In this document: piece by piece, positions 44,101-57,100 of the stretch
How the letters are laid out: every line of letters begins with the position of its first letter
Position numbering within the stretch: position 1 is the stretch's first letter
DNA from: Corallium rubrum
Lineage: Eukaryota; Cnidaria; Anthozoa; Scleralcyonacea; Coralliidae
Assembly: GCA_964035015.1 (NCBI GenBank)
Contig: OZ035998.1
Coordinates: 27,112,617 to 27,176,616 of the forward strand
Direction: 5' to 3'
Length of the DNA stretch: 64,000 bases
Program-made: the position numbers and the translations under genes
The notes under the pieces: generated by a model
Told to the model about the DNA's origin: nothing
Databases searched by the model: none
What the model saw: only the letters and a program-made list of their open reading frames with translations

Positions 44101-47100
44101 ATTCTGCAGTGCGGATTTTGGCAAAATCATTAACTCCCAAGATAACATGAAATGGTAAACTGCTTTTCTCGTCGTTATCATCCATTTCTACCCCTCTAAA
44201 GGATGGATGGTTGCCGATCACTTGTTTGTAATTGGGATTGTCCAAAGTAAGCAATTCACGCTTCTCAATTTCAGTTATATTGACGTTGAGTTGAAAATCA
44301 CCTGTTACTGCCTGTACTAGCCCGTCCTATACTTTCATTTTCCTGGTGGTCACACCCATGTGCATTGCAATCTGGCGTAGGCCTGAAGATTTAGGCTGGG
44401 CTTTGGTTAACTTCACGAATGTTGAAGAGGCGTAGGAATATCTAGTAGAGCTCTGAACTTGTATCCAGCTACTTTCACGACTACAACTGGGTGAATAACT
44501 CCTGATTCTCCAATTTGGCTAGCAGTCATGCCTTTTTCTTCCACTTCCGGTGGTTTGTCACTCGGCTGATCGCAAATTGAACTGTAGTGTTTCTTCTTAC
44601 AGTATCGACACACTGCTGGGCTCTTGCGTGCAGCTGCTCTAAGTTTAGAACCGGTACCGTTGAAACTTGCAGCGTGAATAGTTTGGAATCCAAAGGTTTC
44701 TTTCGTTGATGTCTCAGTTGGGTTCAAAAAATGGTAGGCTTTCCAGCGTGCGCGTCGTAAAAATAATTCAGTCTTCTCGATTAAACATTTCAAGTATCCC
44801 TTAGGCTGTACGATAGGTATGTTCTTAGTGGAGTATCCAAGGTTGACAGGTTCCATATTGATTCGTAGAGTGCTCAACAGTAAAAGAGCGTAATAGATAA
44901 GTAGCAAGTTCGTAGAGTGCTCAACAGTAAAGGAGCGTAATAGATAAGTAGCAAGTTCGCAGAGTGTTCAACAGTAAAGGAGCGTAATAGATAAGTACGA
45001 CGCGCACGCTGGAAAGCCTACCATTTTTTGAACCCAACTGAGACATCAACGAAAGAAACCTTTGGATTCCAAACTACAAAATCCCCACCGCCTGTGAAAG
45101 AACTAAACGAATTTGAAGACAAAATGCTTACAATTATCCAGAACATTGAATTTAAAAACCACGACTGCAACTTCCAGACAACTACTACGAGACTCAAAGA
45201 AAATCAGAACCGACGACAAACTTCTTATCGCTGCTGACAAGACTACAAATTTCTACCGGATAGACGCTCCTTCATACAAACAACTATACTTGACACCGCC
45301 ATAACAAAATCCTACAAGAAAGCGCCAAATAACACTTCAAACAAAATAATATCCGATGAAAAGAATATCGCTAAGAACCTCAACCTTGACAACAGAATCG
45401 ACGCACTAGCAGAAAAGAACTCATTCATTACATTAAAAGATCACAAACCGAACTTTAGCAACAACCCCACATGTAGACTGATAAACCCATCTAAATCGGA
45501 AATCGGCATTATCAGTAAGAAAATTCTCCAAAGAATCAACTCTAAAGTTGTGGCGTCCACCAACCTAAACCAATGGAAAAACACCGACTTTTTTAAAGAC
45601 ATACCAAATAAAGCAAACCACTCATTCATCAACTTCGACGTTGTCGATTTCTATACCCCTCGCTATCAGAAAATCTGCTAACACAAGCCCTAACATTCGC
45701 TTCGCAATATGACGAGATAACTGATGTCAGTGATGAGGAGAAAACTATCATTATCCAGGCAAAGAAATCCCTGCTCTTCAACAAAAACACACCGTGGTGT
45801 AAGAAAACATCTAATTCGCTCTTCGATGTAACTATGGGTAGCTTCGACGACGCCGAGACATGCGAAATAGTAGGCTCTTACCTACTATCGAAACTAACCC
45901 CAGAATACGGTAACAGCATCGGCCTATACAGAGATAATGGACTAGCCGCCTTTAACAAAACGCCCAGAGAAATCGAGAACATCAAGAAACATATTTGCAG
46001 AACCTTCAGCGACCACAACCTGAAGATCACCATTGAAGCAAATAAGAAATGTGTCAACTATCTAGACATAACCCTAGATTTAAAATCCGGAACCTACAAG
46101 CCATTCACCAAACCCGGAAACATCCCACAATACGTCAACAGCCACAGCAACCATCCGCCATCCGTGCTCCGAAGCATACCTGAAGCCATAAACAGAAGGC
46201 TATCTAACATCTCTTCTGACAAGCAGTCATTTGATTCAGCAATTCCCCCGTACCTAGAAGCCCTCAAAAGAAGCGGATACGACTACAACCTTAATTTCAA
46301 CCCACAACCACCAAATCCAAAGCGCCCGAGAAGTAGAAACATAATATGGTTTAACCCGCCCTACAACGCCAACGTAGCCACCAACATCGGTCACAAATGT
46401 CTACGGACAGTAGACGAATGCTTCCCACAGAACCACTCTTCGCAAGATATTCAACAAGAACACCCTGAAGTTAAGTTATAGCTGCATGCCTAACATGAAA
46501 AACATCATATCAACACACAATAAGTCTTTACTTAGTGAAGAATCACCCCAAACTTACCCAGCTTCAACGAAAGATTGTAACTGCTGCCAAAATGAAAACT
46601 GCCCACTCTGTGGGAAATGCCAAACTGTAGGAATCGTGTATCAAGCTACAGTAAAAAGAGAGGACAACGGAGAAGAAAAAACCTACGTCGGACTCACAGA
46701 GCGTACACTCAAGACCAGATTTAACAACCACACCAGCTCCTTCAGAAATCAGCAACGCAAGCATGCTACTGAACTGAGTAAATACATTTGGACCTTAAAG
46801 GATTCAGATGTGTGATGCTCAGTCAAATGGAAAATACTCAAACGATGCAGGCCCTATTCCAACAAAACAAAAAGATGCAACCTATGGGTATGCCTTCATG
46901 AAAAGTTTATCATAATTTGCCATCCAGAACTATGCTCGCTGAACACTAGAAACGAACTTATATCGACATGTAGACACAGAAAAAAGCACTTGCTATGTAA
47001 CAAATAACCGACTAGATTTCAACATTTTAAATTTAATTATTCATAACTCTGTAAATTTAAACCGCATTTTATTGCAATGACGTCACCCGTAACATATTCA

Positions 47101-47423
47101 AGTTTCCTAGGCATTAACATCAGACGCGATAATCACCTGATGAGTGTGGTAAGCCACGCTTGCCATACGAAACAAATTTGTAGTGATTAAAGTTCAAATG
47201 AAGTAACCCAAGTTTGTATTTTTGTCTTACTATTCCGCTCTACCTCGGTATTGAGCACTCTACTCATATGTTTTCGAAATTGCTACTTATATATAAATAT
47301 ATATATATATATTTATTAAGTGAAAAAGCTGTCGCTACTCGAGTTTCACGCTTACACGCGATCGTCAGGCAACTGACAGACTCGATCTAGTTAAACTCTA
47401 TTTACATGATGAAACGAGGTGTC

Positions 47424-47474
<51 letters not shown>

Positions 47475-47613
47475 AGTAGCAAGTTCGAAAACATATGAGT
47501 AGAGTGCTCAATACCGAGGTAGAGCGGAATAGTAAGACAAAAATACAAACTTGGGTTACTTCATTTGAACTTTAATCACTACAAATTTGTTTCGTATGGC
47601 AAGCGTGGCTTAC

Positions 47614-47696
<83 letters not shown>

Positions 47697-47803
47697 GACA
47701 CCTCGTTTCATCATGTAAATAGAGTTTAACTAGATCGAGTCTGTCAGTTGCCTGACGATCGCGTGTAAGCGTGAAACTCGAGTAGCGACAGCTTTTTCAC
47801 TTA

Positions 47804-47882
<79 letters not shown>

Positions 47883-48074
47883 ACTTTTTGTAAACTTTAT
47901 TAATTCGAACAACGTTTTGGGGTGTTGCCTTTTGAACAAGGCCAAATTTTAGAAGCTGCATGTAGTAAACACCTACTTACAGTATATATAATTCTTAAAG
48001 TTCATTAAGAATTCTAATTAAGAAAAATCTTTTAGGTTGAGTAAATGCGGAACGAATGAACTATGTTTGTACAC

Positions 48075-48150
<76 letters not shown>

Positions 48151-51100
48151 CATATATATATGCAACGCTCACTACCCTTGTGGAAGTTTGAGCACTCTGG
48201 CCCTATACCACATACACTATCCCACAATAGTTGTGACCAGCAATTGCTTTAGTCCGGCGGATTTGTGCAAATTTTCATAGGAATTGTGGGTTTTAGGGTA
48301 AAAGCACCAAATTTGGCAGAGATATAGATAAACACCTACTAAACAATATTGGCTATGGACCCCACCGAGATCTATCCCACAAACGGTGAAAACGTCACTT
48401 TAAAAATGACGTCATACAAAGCGAGCATGGAAACGAGGCTCAGCTTAAAAAGTCATAATTAGACAAGATACTCCATATTTTGACAAGGAAAATAATAGAT
48501 AATACACAATAGTACATAGATATGCCATCTTTAATAATATTTGACAGAAAAAAAAAGTAAAAAAAGAAAATATATGATATTCACTTTCTATCTAGTGTGA
48601 TGCATGTGAATATTGAAAATAAAAATTGAAGATTGTACGTTTTGAAACATTTAAAATATTGAAAATTATACATTTTGATTGTGCAAGTTGAAAGTAGTAG
48701 TAGTGATATTTATGTCGAGTCCCATTATGTTGTATACTGGTATAGCACTGTAAAAATGAGATTGGGTAACCACATGGTTACATTGCAAAAGTCAGGGGCG
48801 GATTTAATATACGTCAAACACGTCAAGCGACTAAGGTAAAAAATCTGAGATGGGAAAATTTAAGGGTTTCTTCTGATTTTCCAATTTTTAACGTATTTGG
48901 CAAGATACGGTTTATTCTTTGCTGGAGAATAATTTCATAATTTCTAGAGCCCTCGTCAGACGCCGCGCAAGTTATTCTGTGGCGACTGTGGCCGCCATCG
49001 GCACTAGAACCGTATAAGAGGTAACTATGGCGGGAAGTGGTCACCGACCGGCACGTTTATCCACGTCAAAATGGCCGAAATACGTCGGAATCATGAGCGC
49101 TGATTGGTCGAAGCCAATGGAATTACGTCGGAAGTAAATGCAATTACGTCGGAAGTAAATATTTTTAACGCAGGCTAGATTTTGATTGGCTAGAAACTAA
49201 ATCTTGGCCGCAATCCGCCGCATGAAGCTGCATCTTGCAGCATGAACAGAGATTACACGCGGGCTTTGATGTCATGGCTTCGACAAACGTCTTAGAACGT
49301 GTGCAGAGCGCTCTGACGAGTAATAACGATGAGTTATTGTGACAAATCTATTGCGATTTGTCTTCGAAAATCCAAGCTTGTGCTATCCTCTCGGATCGGA
49401 AGCTTCATGCGAAGTTTAGTGTTAAATCCTTATACAAGGATGGAAAGAAGACCCAACACATGAAGGCGGACAAGCTAGAGTAAGCCATATGTCGCTCTAA
49501 GGTAAGCTTATAGGTACAGTAGTTCATCAATATGGATTCAATATCGATGTTATTCTTTTGTCATCTTTGTTGATATCCGTTCCATATTAGCATAATCTGC
49601 GTTGAGCACTTGAGCACACTGGTATAAACCAATGCTATTAAATGCTTCATGTAATACTATAAACACTACTTAGGGACGGACCATTTGATTTTTGATGGGG
49701 GGTGGGTAGATTTTCAGTTTGCCCGATAATTTTTTTCCGCCTCCTGACACTGTTCGATTTTTTTTTGTCAGTCAAAGGACTTGCACGATATTTTTTTGTA
49801 TGCATGTATATAAAATAGAAACAAACTGATCAAAAAACCTTTATTGTTTCGCCATATATATTTTCAACCAGTTTGCGGCTATTAATAATCCGAATTTATT
49901 TAACAGGCGATTTATTCTATTCTCGTGTTTTAAATAGTGCATAAAATTGTTCAGTATACTGTATATAGTACTATTACAGTGTAGAAATAAGCCGAACATT
50001 GACGTAAAAACAGCTAGAAAGGATATATCCATCTGGTGCTGTAAGGCTTCCTTTCTGGAGACCAGTTCCCGGATTGTTTCTTTCCCACAGACCATCATAG
50101 AAGAACCAATCGGGCTTCCTAAAGATTGCTCCACGGTGACTACCGTTGAAGTACGTCATACCTATTAAATATTAACTGACTTCCCATTGGTTTTAATATA
50201 ATGTAAACTTAAGGGTGCCTAGAGGGTGCCTGGTGGGGAGGTGGGTAAAGGGGGAGGACAGGCAGCAAACATGAGATTTGAATTTTTGTTGTATTTTATA
50301 TCAGTATTAAAACTATATTTATGTGGTCACATATACCTTTGGCTACCAGGCCTCTTCATCAAAAATGGGCTAGTGTCCCACAGATCACAGTATTAAAGTT
50401 ATCATATGACCTCATCCTTAGGCTGTTATCAATGAACGAAAGCCAGATGATGCAATAGCATCTGTTGGCAAGTCTCCTATTGTCACCTGCCCTGCCTGGC
50501 TTTTAATACGATGGCAGGGGTGCATTATATACAGACAAAAAGAATATTTTTTTATGAGAGAATATCCATGTTTGTGTTTATATAGATTAAATATTTTGTT
50601 GTTCACATGGTTTAAAAACAATCTTGGGTTTGGTTAATAATTAATGGAGTATTTTTTAAATTATATTCAAAAACTGAAGTGCAAATTTTAAAAATAGACA
50701 TTGTATAAAATTAATTCAGTTATGATATACAAGTCTTATTAAACAAACTTGAACTTTCACACAACATGTAAGCGGACTTTTTCCTAAAAATTGACCAAAA
50801 TTTGGAAAAGTGTTTGCCTCTGCAAGCGGGCCTCCCGGAACAATTGGCATATCCTTGCGTAGAGCGGAAATGCACCAAATGGCAAATAAGGATTACCAAT
50901 CAAAAGTCTTGCTCGATATTTTTTTCCCTCTGTTAATGGTCCGTCCCTTAGTGTTTCAATTCTAGATACTCACTAGTATATCATAATCATGATGCAGAGA
51001 CAGATTGCCTTTCCACAGTAGTTTACATAATACATTCGTCCTCAGTTCATATTACAAGTCAGTTAATTGTCTAATGTATAACATACAGTATTATAAATAA

Positions 51101-54100
51101 TAACATATAACTTTTAAACATATAGTAATAAGGTTTGGGCCTGGGGAAACAGATCAAAAGCTAAGCAATATCTAACATTTCTACAAATTTCCATGTATTA
51201 TCGTTATACATCAAGTAAGCATTCTTCTCACATGTGGCTATTATGAAATTTTAATCTGATAATTGCAATGGACAGGAATTGAACTTGGGTTGCTGGTGCC
51301 TGAAAACCAGACAGCTCATAGTAACATGGGATAGTAGGGGGATGGGTAGTGGAATATTAGATGGGGGTTAGAATGATCGGGATGATGTAGAGAGTTGAGC
51401 TCCTCTATGTCTGTGTCCATGTAATGTCCATTATGGTCATTAACAAAAGCTTCTCCTGACTCCTACTAACCAGACATTGTCTGCTTGGGTTGAGGTTTAA
51501 AAGGCAACTATCAGGCATTTGAAAGCCAGACAGCTCTGGGTAGGTGGGGCTCAACAGCCATGGAAGGTAGCCCACCTTGCTCTGGGTTATGCAGAATGTT
51601 AAATTAAGCTAGACCTTCACTTGCGTGTTGGTCAGGCTGTCCATGTTGGATTCACTGACTGCGGAAACAATGTAACTGGTGTTTCCTAGGCATACTGATG
51701 AACTTTGACATAGAGCGAAACAGCCAACTTTTTTATATTAGAATGTGACCACATATCTCTCTACTGTTTATTGGATTTCCCCACCCTCATTCCTGGAAAA
51801 ACTTAGCCTTACACACTTGCAAACTATCACAAGGTTTCTAAGACAAGAAAATATCAAAGTCAATTTAGATAAAATGTTTCTTGAAAATGATAAAATGTCC
51901 ATTAAAAACATGTTTTAAAACATTTAAAATTTTGCTCAACTGTGCTCTCAGAATGCAGGAAATGCCATTTCAGAGATCCAAATTTCCAAATTTTTTCGGG
52001 GGGGGGGGGGGGGGCATGCCCCCGGACCCCCTAGAAATATGGGCCCACAGCAACTTTGACTAAGGTATCAAAATTCCTAGATCCGCCCCTGGCAAAAGTG
52101 ATCGCCATTTTCTTTACTTCCAGTTCTGATAGTGTTTCATTCAGCGTTTCCAAATAGTAGTTTTATCATCTATATTCTTTTGCCTTTTCACAGCATGGAG
52201 GTAAGACAATAATAAATATGTTTGTCACATATCGATTTGGCACACGAGAAACGTCATATGGACGTTTCTCTTGACACATAGTTATCGACATTTTATTGTA
52301 TACATAAACAGCTTGACTCTGTTGTTTCATTAATTCGTTGCATTCATTCCATTATCCCCTTTCTCTCTAGTGATAACAGGGTTGTACTGTAGCCATGTGA
52401 AGCATTACTTTGTGTATAGTTATATTATCAGCATTCTAATTGTGGACTTTTAATAATAGTTTGGAGAAACATGAGAGTTTGTGGCTGGTTCAACACGGCG
52501 ACGCTGGTCTTCTTTCTATTCGTGTTCGTCATGGCGGAACCAAATGCGCCATCTACTGCTATTGATCCCGGCGCGCATTCACAAATCAGCTGGTCTCTCT
52601 GCGTTCTCTGTCAAGAGGGTACGGAAGAAGGTCTTCAATGTCCGGTAAATATTCGAAGGAGTGACATTGGTCTGGGAAGCGGCTACAAGTCATTAGAAGA
52701 AAGCATATCAGCTTTCTCCAACCTCGGCTGCATACCATTACCATTCGATATCTCCAAGTTAGATGAAGGTGACGGTATCGAAGCAACACTGAAATGCCAT
52801 GCTGCTAAATGGCACAAAAACTGCCGTAACAAGTTCAACAGTCTGAAACTACAGCGAGCGGTTAAGAGAAAGAATGAAGGTGAAAGTGATCCTAGCACTC
52901 CTACTGTGAAGCGTACAAGGAAAAGCTTTGGTGTACCCCATCACCAGCTAAGTTTGACCAAAGCTGTATTTTCTGTGAACATAAAACAGAACGCTTGCAC
53001 CAAGCTTCAGCACTCAATATAGACTCGAGGGTTCGGGAGTGCGCTCGTCTTTTGGACGATACGAGGCTTCTAGCTAAGTTGAGCGCGGGGGATTTAATTT
53101 CTCGAGAAGCTGTATGAGCAAGGCGGTTACAGGACGTCAAAAAGAACGACGAAGAAAAGATCTTTCATGGCATTACCTTAGCACAACTGGTGGCATATAT
53201 AGAAGACGGCCGTACTTTTGAATCTGAAACGCCTGTGGTATTCAGGCTTGCTGAGCTCACCGACCTGTACACCAGCTGACTACAACAGCTTGGAGTGGAT
53301 GTGAGTGGGCGAGTGCACTCAACTGACTTGAAAAGGCGACTTCTTGCCCACATCCATGGTCTTCAAGCCCACAAGCAAGGGAGAGATGTACTTCTTGCAT
53401 TTAACGATGACATCGGATTAGCTCTTAAGCAAATGTATGAACGTGACTACGACGATGAAGCTATTATTCTACTGTGAGTAACTAACATAATGCGACGTGA
53501 TATACTGAATAAGCGCGCCAAGTTTAACGGCACATTTGATACTACCTGTCAACAGGACTCCGTCCCAGACTCGTTGAAAACTCTCATGGTACTAGGGGGG
53601 CCTGATATCAAGACGCAATCTAGGAACATGGTAGAGGCGCAAAGCACCCTGAGCGTGGCCCAGCTTATCATGTTTAACTCAATCAAGCGCAGGAGTAAAG
53701 GCACTACTTCCAGTTACCATTCAACTGACCGTGAGCCACCCCTTCCCACATATATTGGTTTGATGCTCCACGCAGAAACAAGGAAGCGGGATCTCATCGA
53801 TAAGATGTATAATCTTGGATTGTCAGTATCCTCTGACAGAGTGCTAGCATTATCCACAGAAATGGGAAACAGAGCCTGCGCACAGTTTGAGTCAGAACGT
53901 GTTGTTTGTCCAATTACACTTCGTAAAGGGGTATTCACCACAGCAGCTGTTGACAATATAGACCATAATCCCAGCTCTACCACAGCCCAAGGATCGTTCC
54001 ATGGAACTGGAATATCCCTGTTTCAACACCCGACACCAAGGTCCCCTGGTGAAGAACGCAGTGTCTCGAGCGTAGAAAGTGGAAACCCAACTTCAAAACG

Positions 54101-57100
54101 CCTCGCCCCTTTACCCGAGTTCTACACCAATTTAAAGCATGTCATTCTTCCCAAACATGATCCGCCCATTCCTATTCTCGGCCAGTTGTTAGTTCATGCT
54201 TAAACATGCAACACGCTTTACAAGACGAGTACAAATGGCTCGACCACGTCAAGGAAGATCTCACCAAAGAAATCTCAGAAGAACGGATGAACATCTCATG
54301 GGCAGCGTTCCACGCCAACAGGGTGCCAAGTTCAGATTTACAGCTAAGCACCACTGCTCTTTTACCCCTGTTTAAAGAGGAAGCGGCATCAGCAGCGATG
54401 ATTCGTCACGCCATAGATGTCATCAAGCAGGCAGTACATCATCTCAATCCTGGACAGGTACCCGTCCTAGCCTGCGACCAGCCGTTACAGTATATGCCAT
54501 ACCAAAGAAGATCCAGTGGACTTGGCCAGACGTATATGGCGAGGATAAGCTGTTCGTCATGCTTGGAGGACTTCATACAGAACTTGCGGCTCTCAAAGCC
54601 ATTGGCCATTGGTTGGAAGATAGTGGCTGGGATAGAGCGCTTGCACAGGCAGGAGTAACAACACCGGGGACTGCAGAGTCATTCCTAAAGGCTGCGCATA
54701 TTTCCCGCACCAGACATGCGCATCAGCTGACGGCAAGTGCTCTGTACATACTAATGTCCGGCGCCTACGAGAAGTATGCTGCAAGCGTTACAGAAGGCGA
54801 AGCCTTGACCTTCAGTGAGTGGCGGAAGAAGCAAGAAGAAGAACATCCGCAGTTCCATTTCTGGTCGCTGACTCTTGATTTCGAGCTCGCTATCTTCGTG
54901 CTTGTAAGGTCCCTGCGTGAGAGCAATTTCCAGCTATACAAGGAAGCTTGTCAAGCTTTGATCCCGTGGTTTTTCACACTCAACCATACAAACTATGCCA
55001 GATGGTTGCCCATCCATGTCCGCGACATGGCAAACTTAGACCAGTTAATCCCATCAGTTGCGTCTGAGTTCAGGGAGGGTCACTTTGTGGTGAGGAAGAG
55101 CCACCGCCACTTCTCAGCAGTCACGATTGACCAGGCCTACGAGCAAAACAACAAGGTTGTCAAAGGTGACGGCGGTGCGATCGGGTTGACTGAAGACAAC
55201 GCGAAGCTGTTGAGATGGATGGTTTCAGGCCCCGAGCTTTCAAGGGTGATCCTTTACTTCGAAGCCTCGCAGGAGCTGCTCAAGCGCAAGCAGAGTAAAG
55301 GCCCGAACATCGTTCATCACGAAGAAACCAGAGCTGTACAGACGTCATTTCAGAAGCAAGTGAAAGCACTGCATGAGACGATGAACGAGATGGGCAATCC
55401 TTTCGAAGAAGCAAGCCAAGACCTTATATATAGTGGATCCTAGCGTAGCAGAAACAGTCAAGAACATCGAGAAGCTTGGAAAGGAACAGTACAACGCTTT
55501 TGTAGTAGAACGGCTAGAAAAACGTACTACCTCTCTTTATGACCCCATTAAGAGGAACAAGTTATCACTTTTTAGCTGTCCAAGGCCCAAAAACAAACCC
55601 AAGGAAAGAATGCAGATAGCTTCACTAAAAATAGACTGTTCCCTGTTTTCACGGCTGTACGTATCCTGTCAAGTCCGTGATGGTAAACTGGACGAATTCT
55701 TCGCCCATGAGAACCATGGATTTTCACCATCCCTTTCTCACTTTGGAAAAATCAGATCTGGTACCAAGTCTGACCTCCTAACGTGTCTGGAAAGAGTGAG
55801 CGAAGCGCAGCATCCAACGGAAGCCCCACCTGTGGAAGCGGTGATGTTGGACGGTGCTGCTATTGTCAACATGCTTATGCCCGGTACGTCCAAGACATTC
55901 CAAGAATATAGCGACCAAGTTTTTCTTCCATACGTCAGATGCCAGCTTCGAAGTACGCAGAGTAGATGTGGTATGGGATCGGTACATTCCGCACAGCCTG
56001 AAAGCAACAGCTAGGGAGAGACGAGGGAAAGGAATTCGAAGAAGAGTGAAGCCTGACTCTAGGATACCCGGAAAATGGGCTGCCTTCCTCCGTGAAGAAG
56101 ACAACAAAGAAGAGCTGTTTAGCTTTTTAGCAGATGAGCTGATGCATGTACAGCCTGAAGACGGAGAGGTCGTGACTAGAAAAGGCGAGAAAGTACTTTG
56201 CAACAACGCACGAGATCTGTCTACTCTGTCGCCCTGCAATCACGAGGAAGCAGACACTAGGCTCGCACTTCATGTGGCAGATTCAGCAAGACGCTTTTCT
56301 AAGGTCCTAATTCGTACAGTGGACACTGATGTTGTCGTTATTTCGACTGCATTATTTCCAGAGCTCTTTCTTACGGAACTATGGGTGGCATTTGGCGTTG
56401 GAAAACACCTGCGGTATCTACCTATCCATGATATTTCACGGAGTCTGGGAGCCGACAGGTCTAAAGCCTTGCTGGTATTCCACGCCCTCACCGGATGCGA
56501 CCAGACGTCAGCATTCGCAAGCAAGGGGAAGAAGACTGCATGGGAAACTTGGTGTAATTTCGGTGACATCACCCAAGTGTTCAAACGAATGAGTGAGTGT
56601 CCGCCACAGGCAGCTGTCGTAGATGCAATTCCACTACTTGAGCGTTTCGTCATCTTAATGTACGATCGTACCAGCACTTGTACCACGGTGAATGAAGCGC
56701 GTAAAGATCTCTTTACTCGCAAAGGAAGATCTATCGAGTCCATCCCTCCGACAAGTGATGCGCTACTCCACCATGTGAAGAGGTCCGTGTACCAAGCAGG
56801 CCACATATGGGGGAAGTCTCTGGTGGCTTCACATGAGGTCCCTTGCCCCAGTGAGTGGGACTGGAAGCGAAATTCGTCCCAGGAGTGGGAGCCAGTGTGG
56901 ACCACTCTTGCGCAGGCATCCCAAAGCTGTCAAGAGCTCCTCAAGTGCGGCTGCAAAAGCGAGAAAGGATGCACCGGACGCTGCAAGTGTGTACGTGCAG
57001 AAATGCTGTGCACTGCGTTGTGCAAATGTGGCGGTCTCTGTAAGAGAGACTGAACAGGGAAGGGAGAAGTCACGAAACATTTCAATCACAACACTGACCG

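Larger units (their letters stand above)
48793..52091. mobile_element. 3.3-kb non-autonomous hAT, 8-bp TSD GCAAAAGT
   Basis: Ends CAGGGGCGGAT and ATCCGCCCCTG; perfect TSD GCAAAAGT at 48785-48792 and 52092-52099. The right end has a G-run and GGCATGCCCCCGGACCCCC, typical of this hAT group. It contains the MITE at 49673-50947, a dispersed ~850-bp repeat and a broken exon at 49274. Inserted between the TIR and the gene of the XPG/CXC element. Confidence 0.93.

Noticed and set aside
51692..51702. CTGATGA at 51692 and 63762 and 23111 as further hammerheads
   Set aside because: No GAAA and stem III/I partners at the right spacing.
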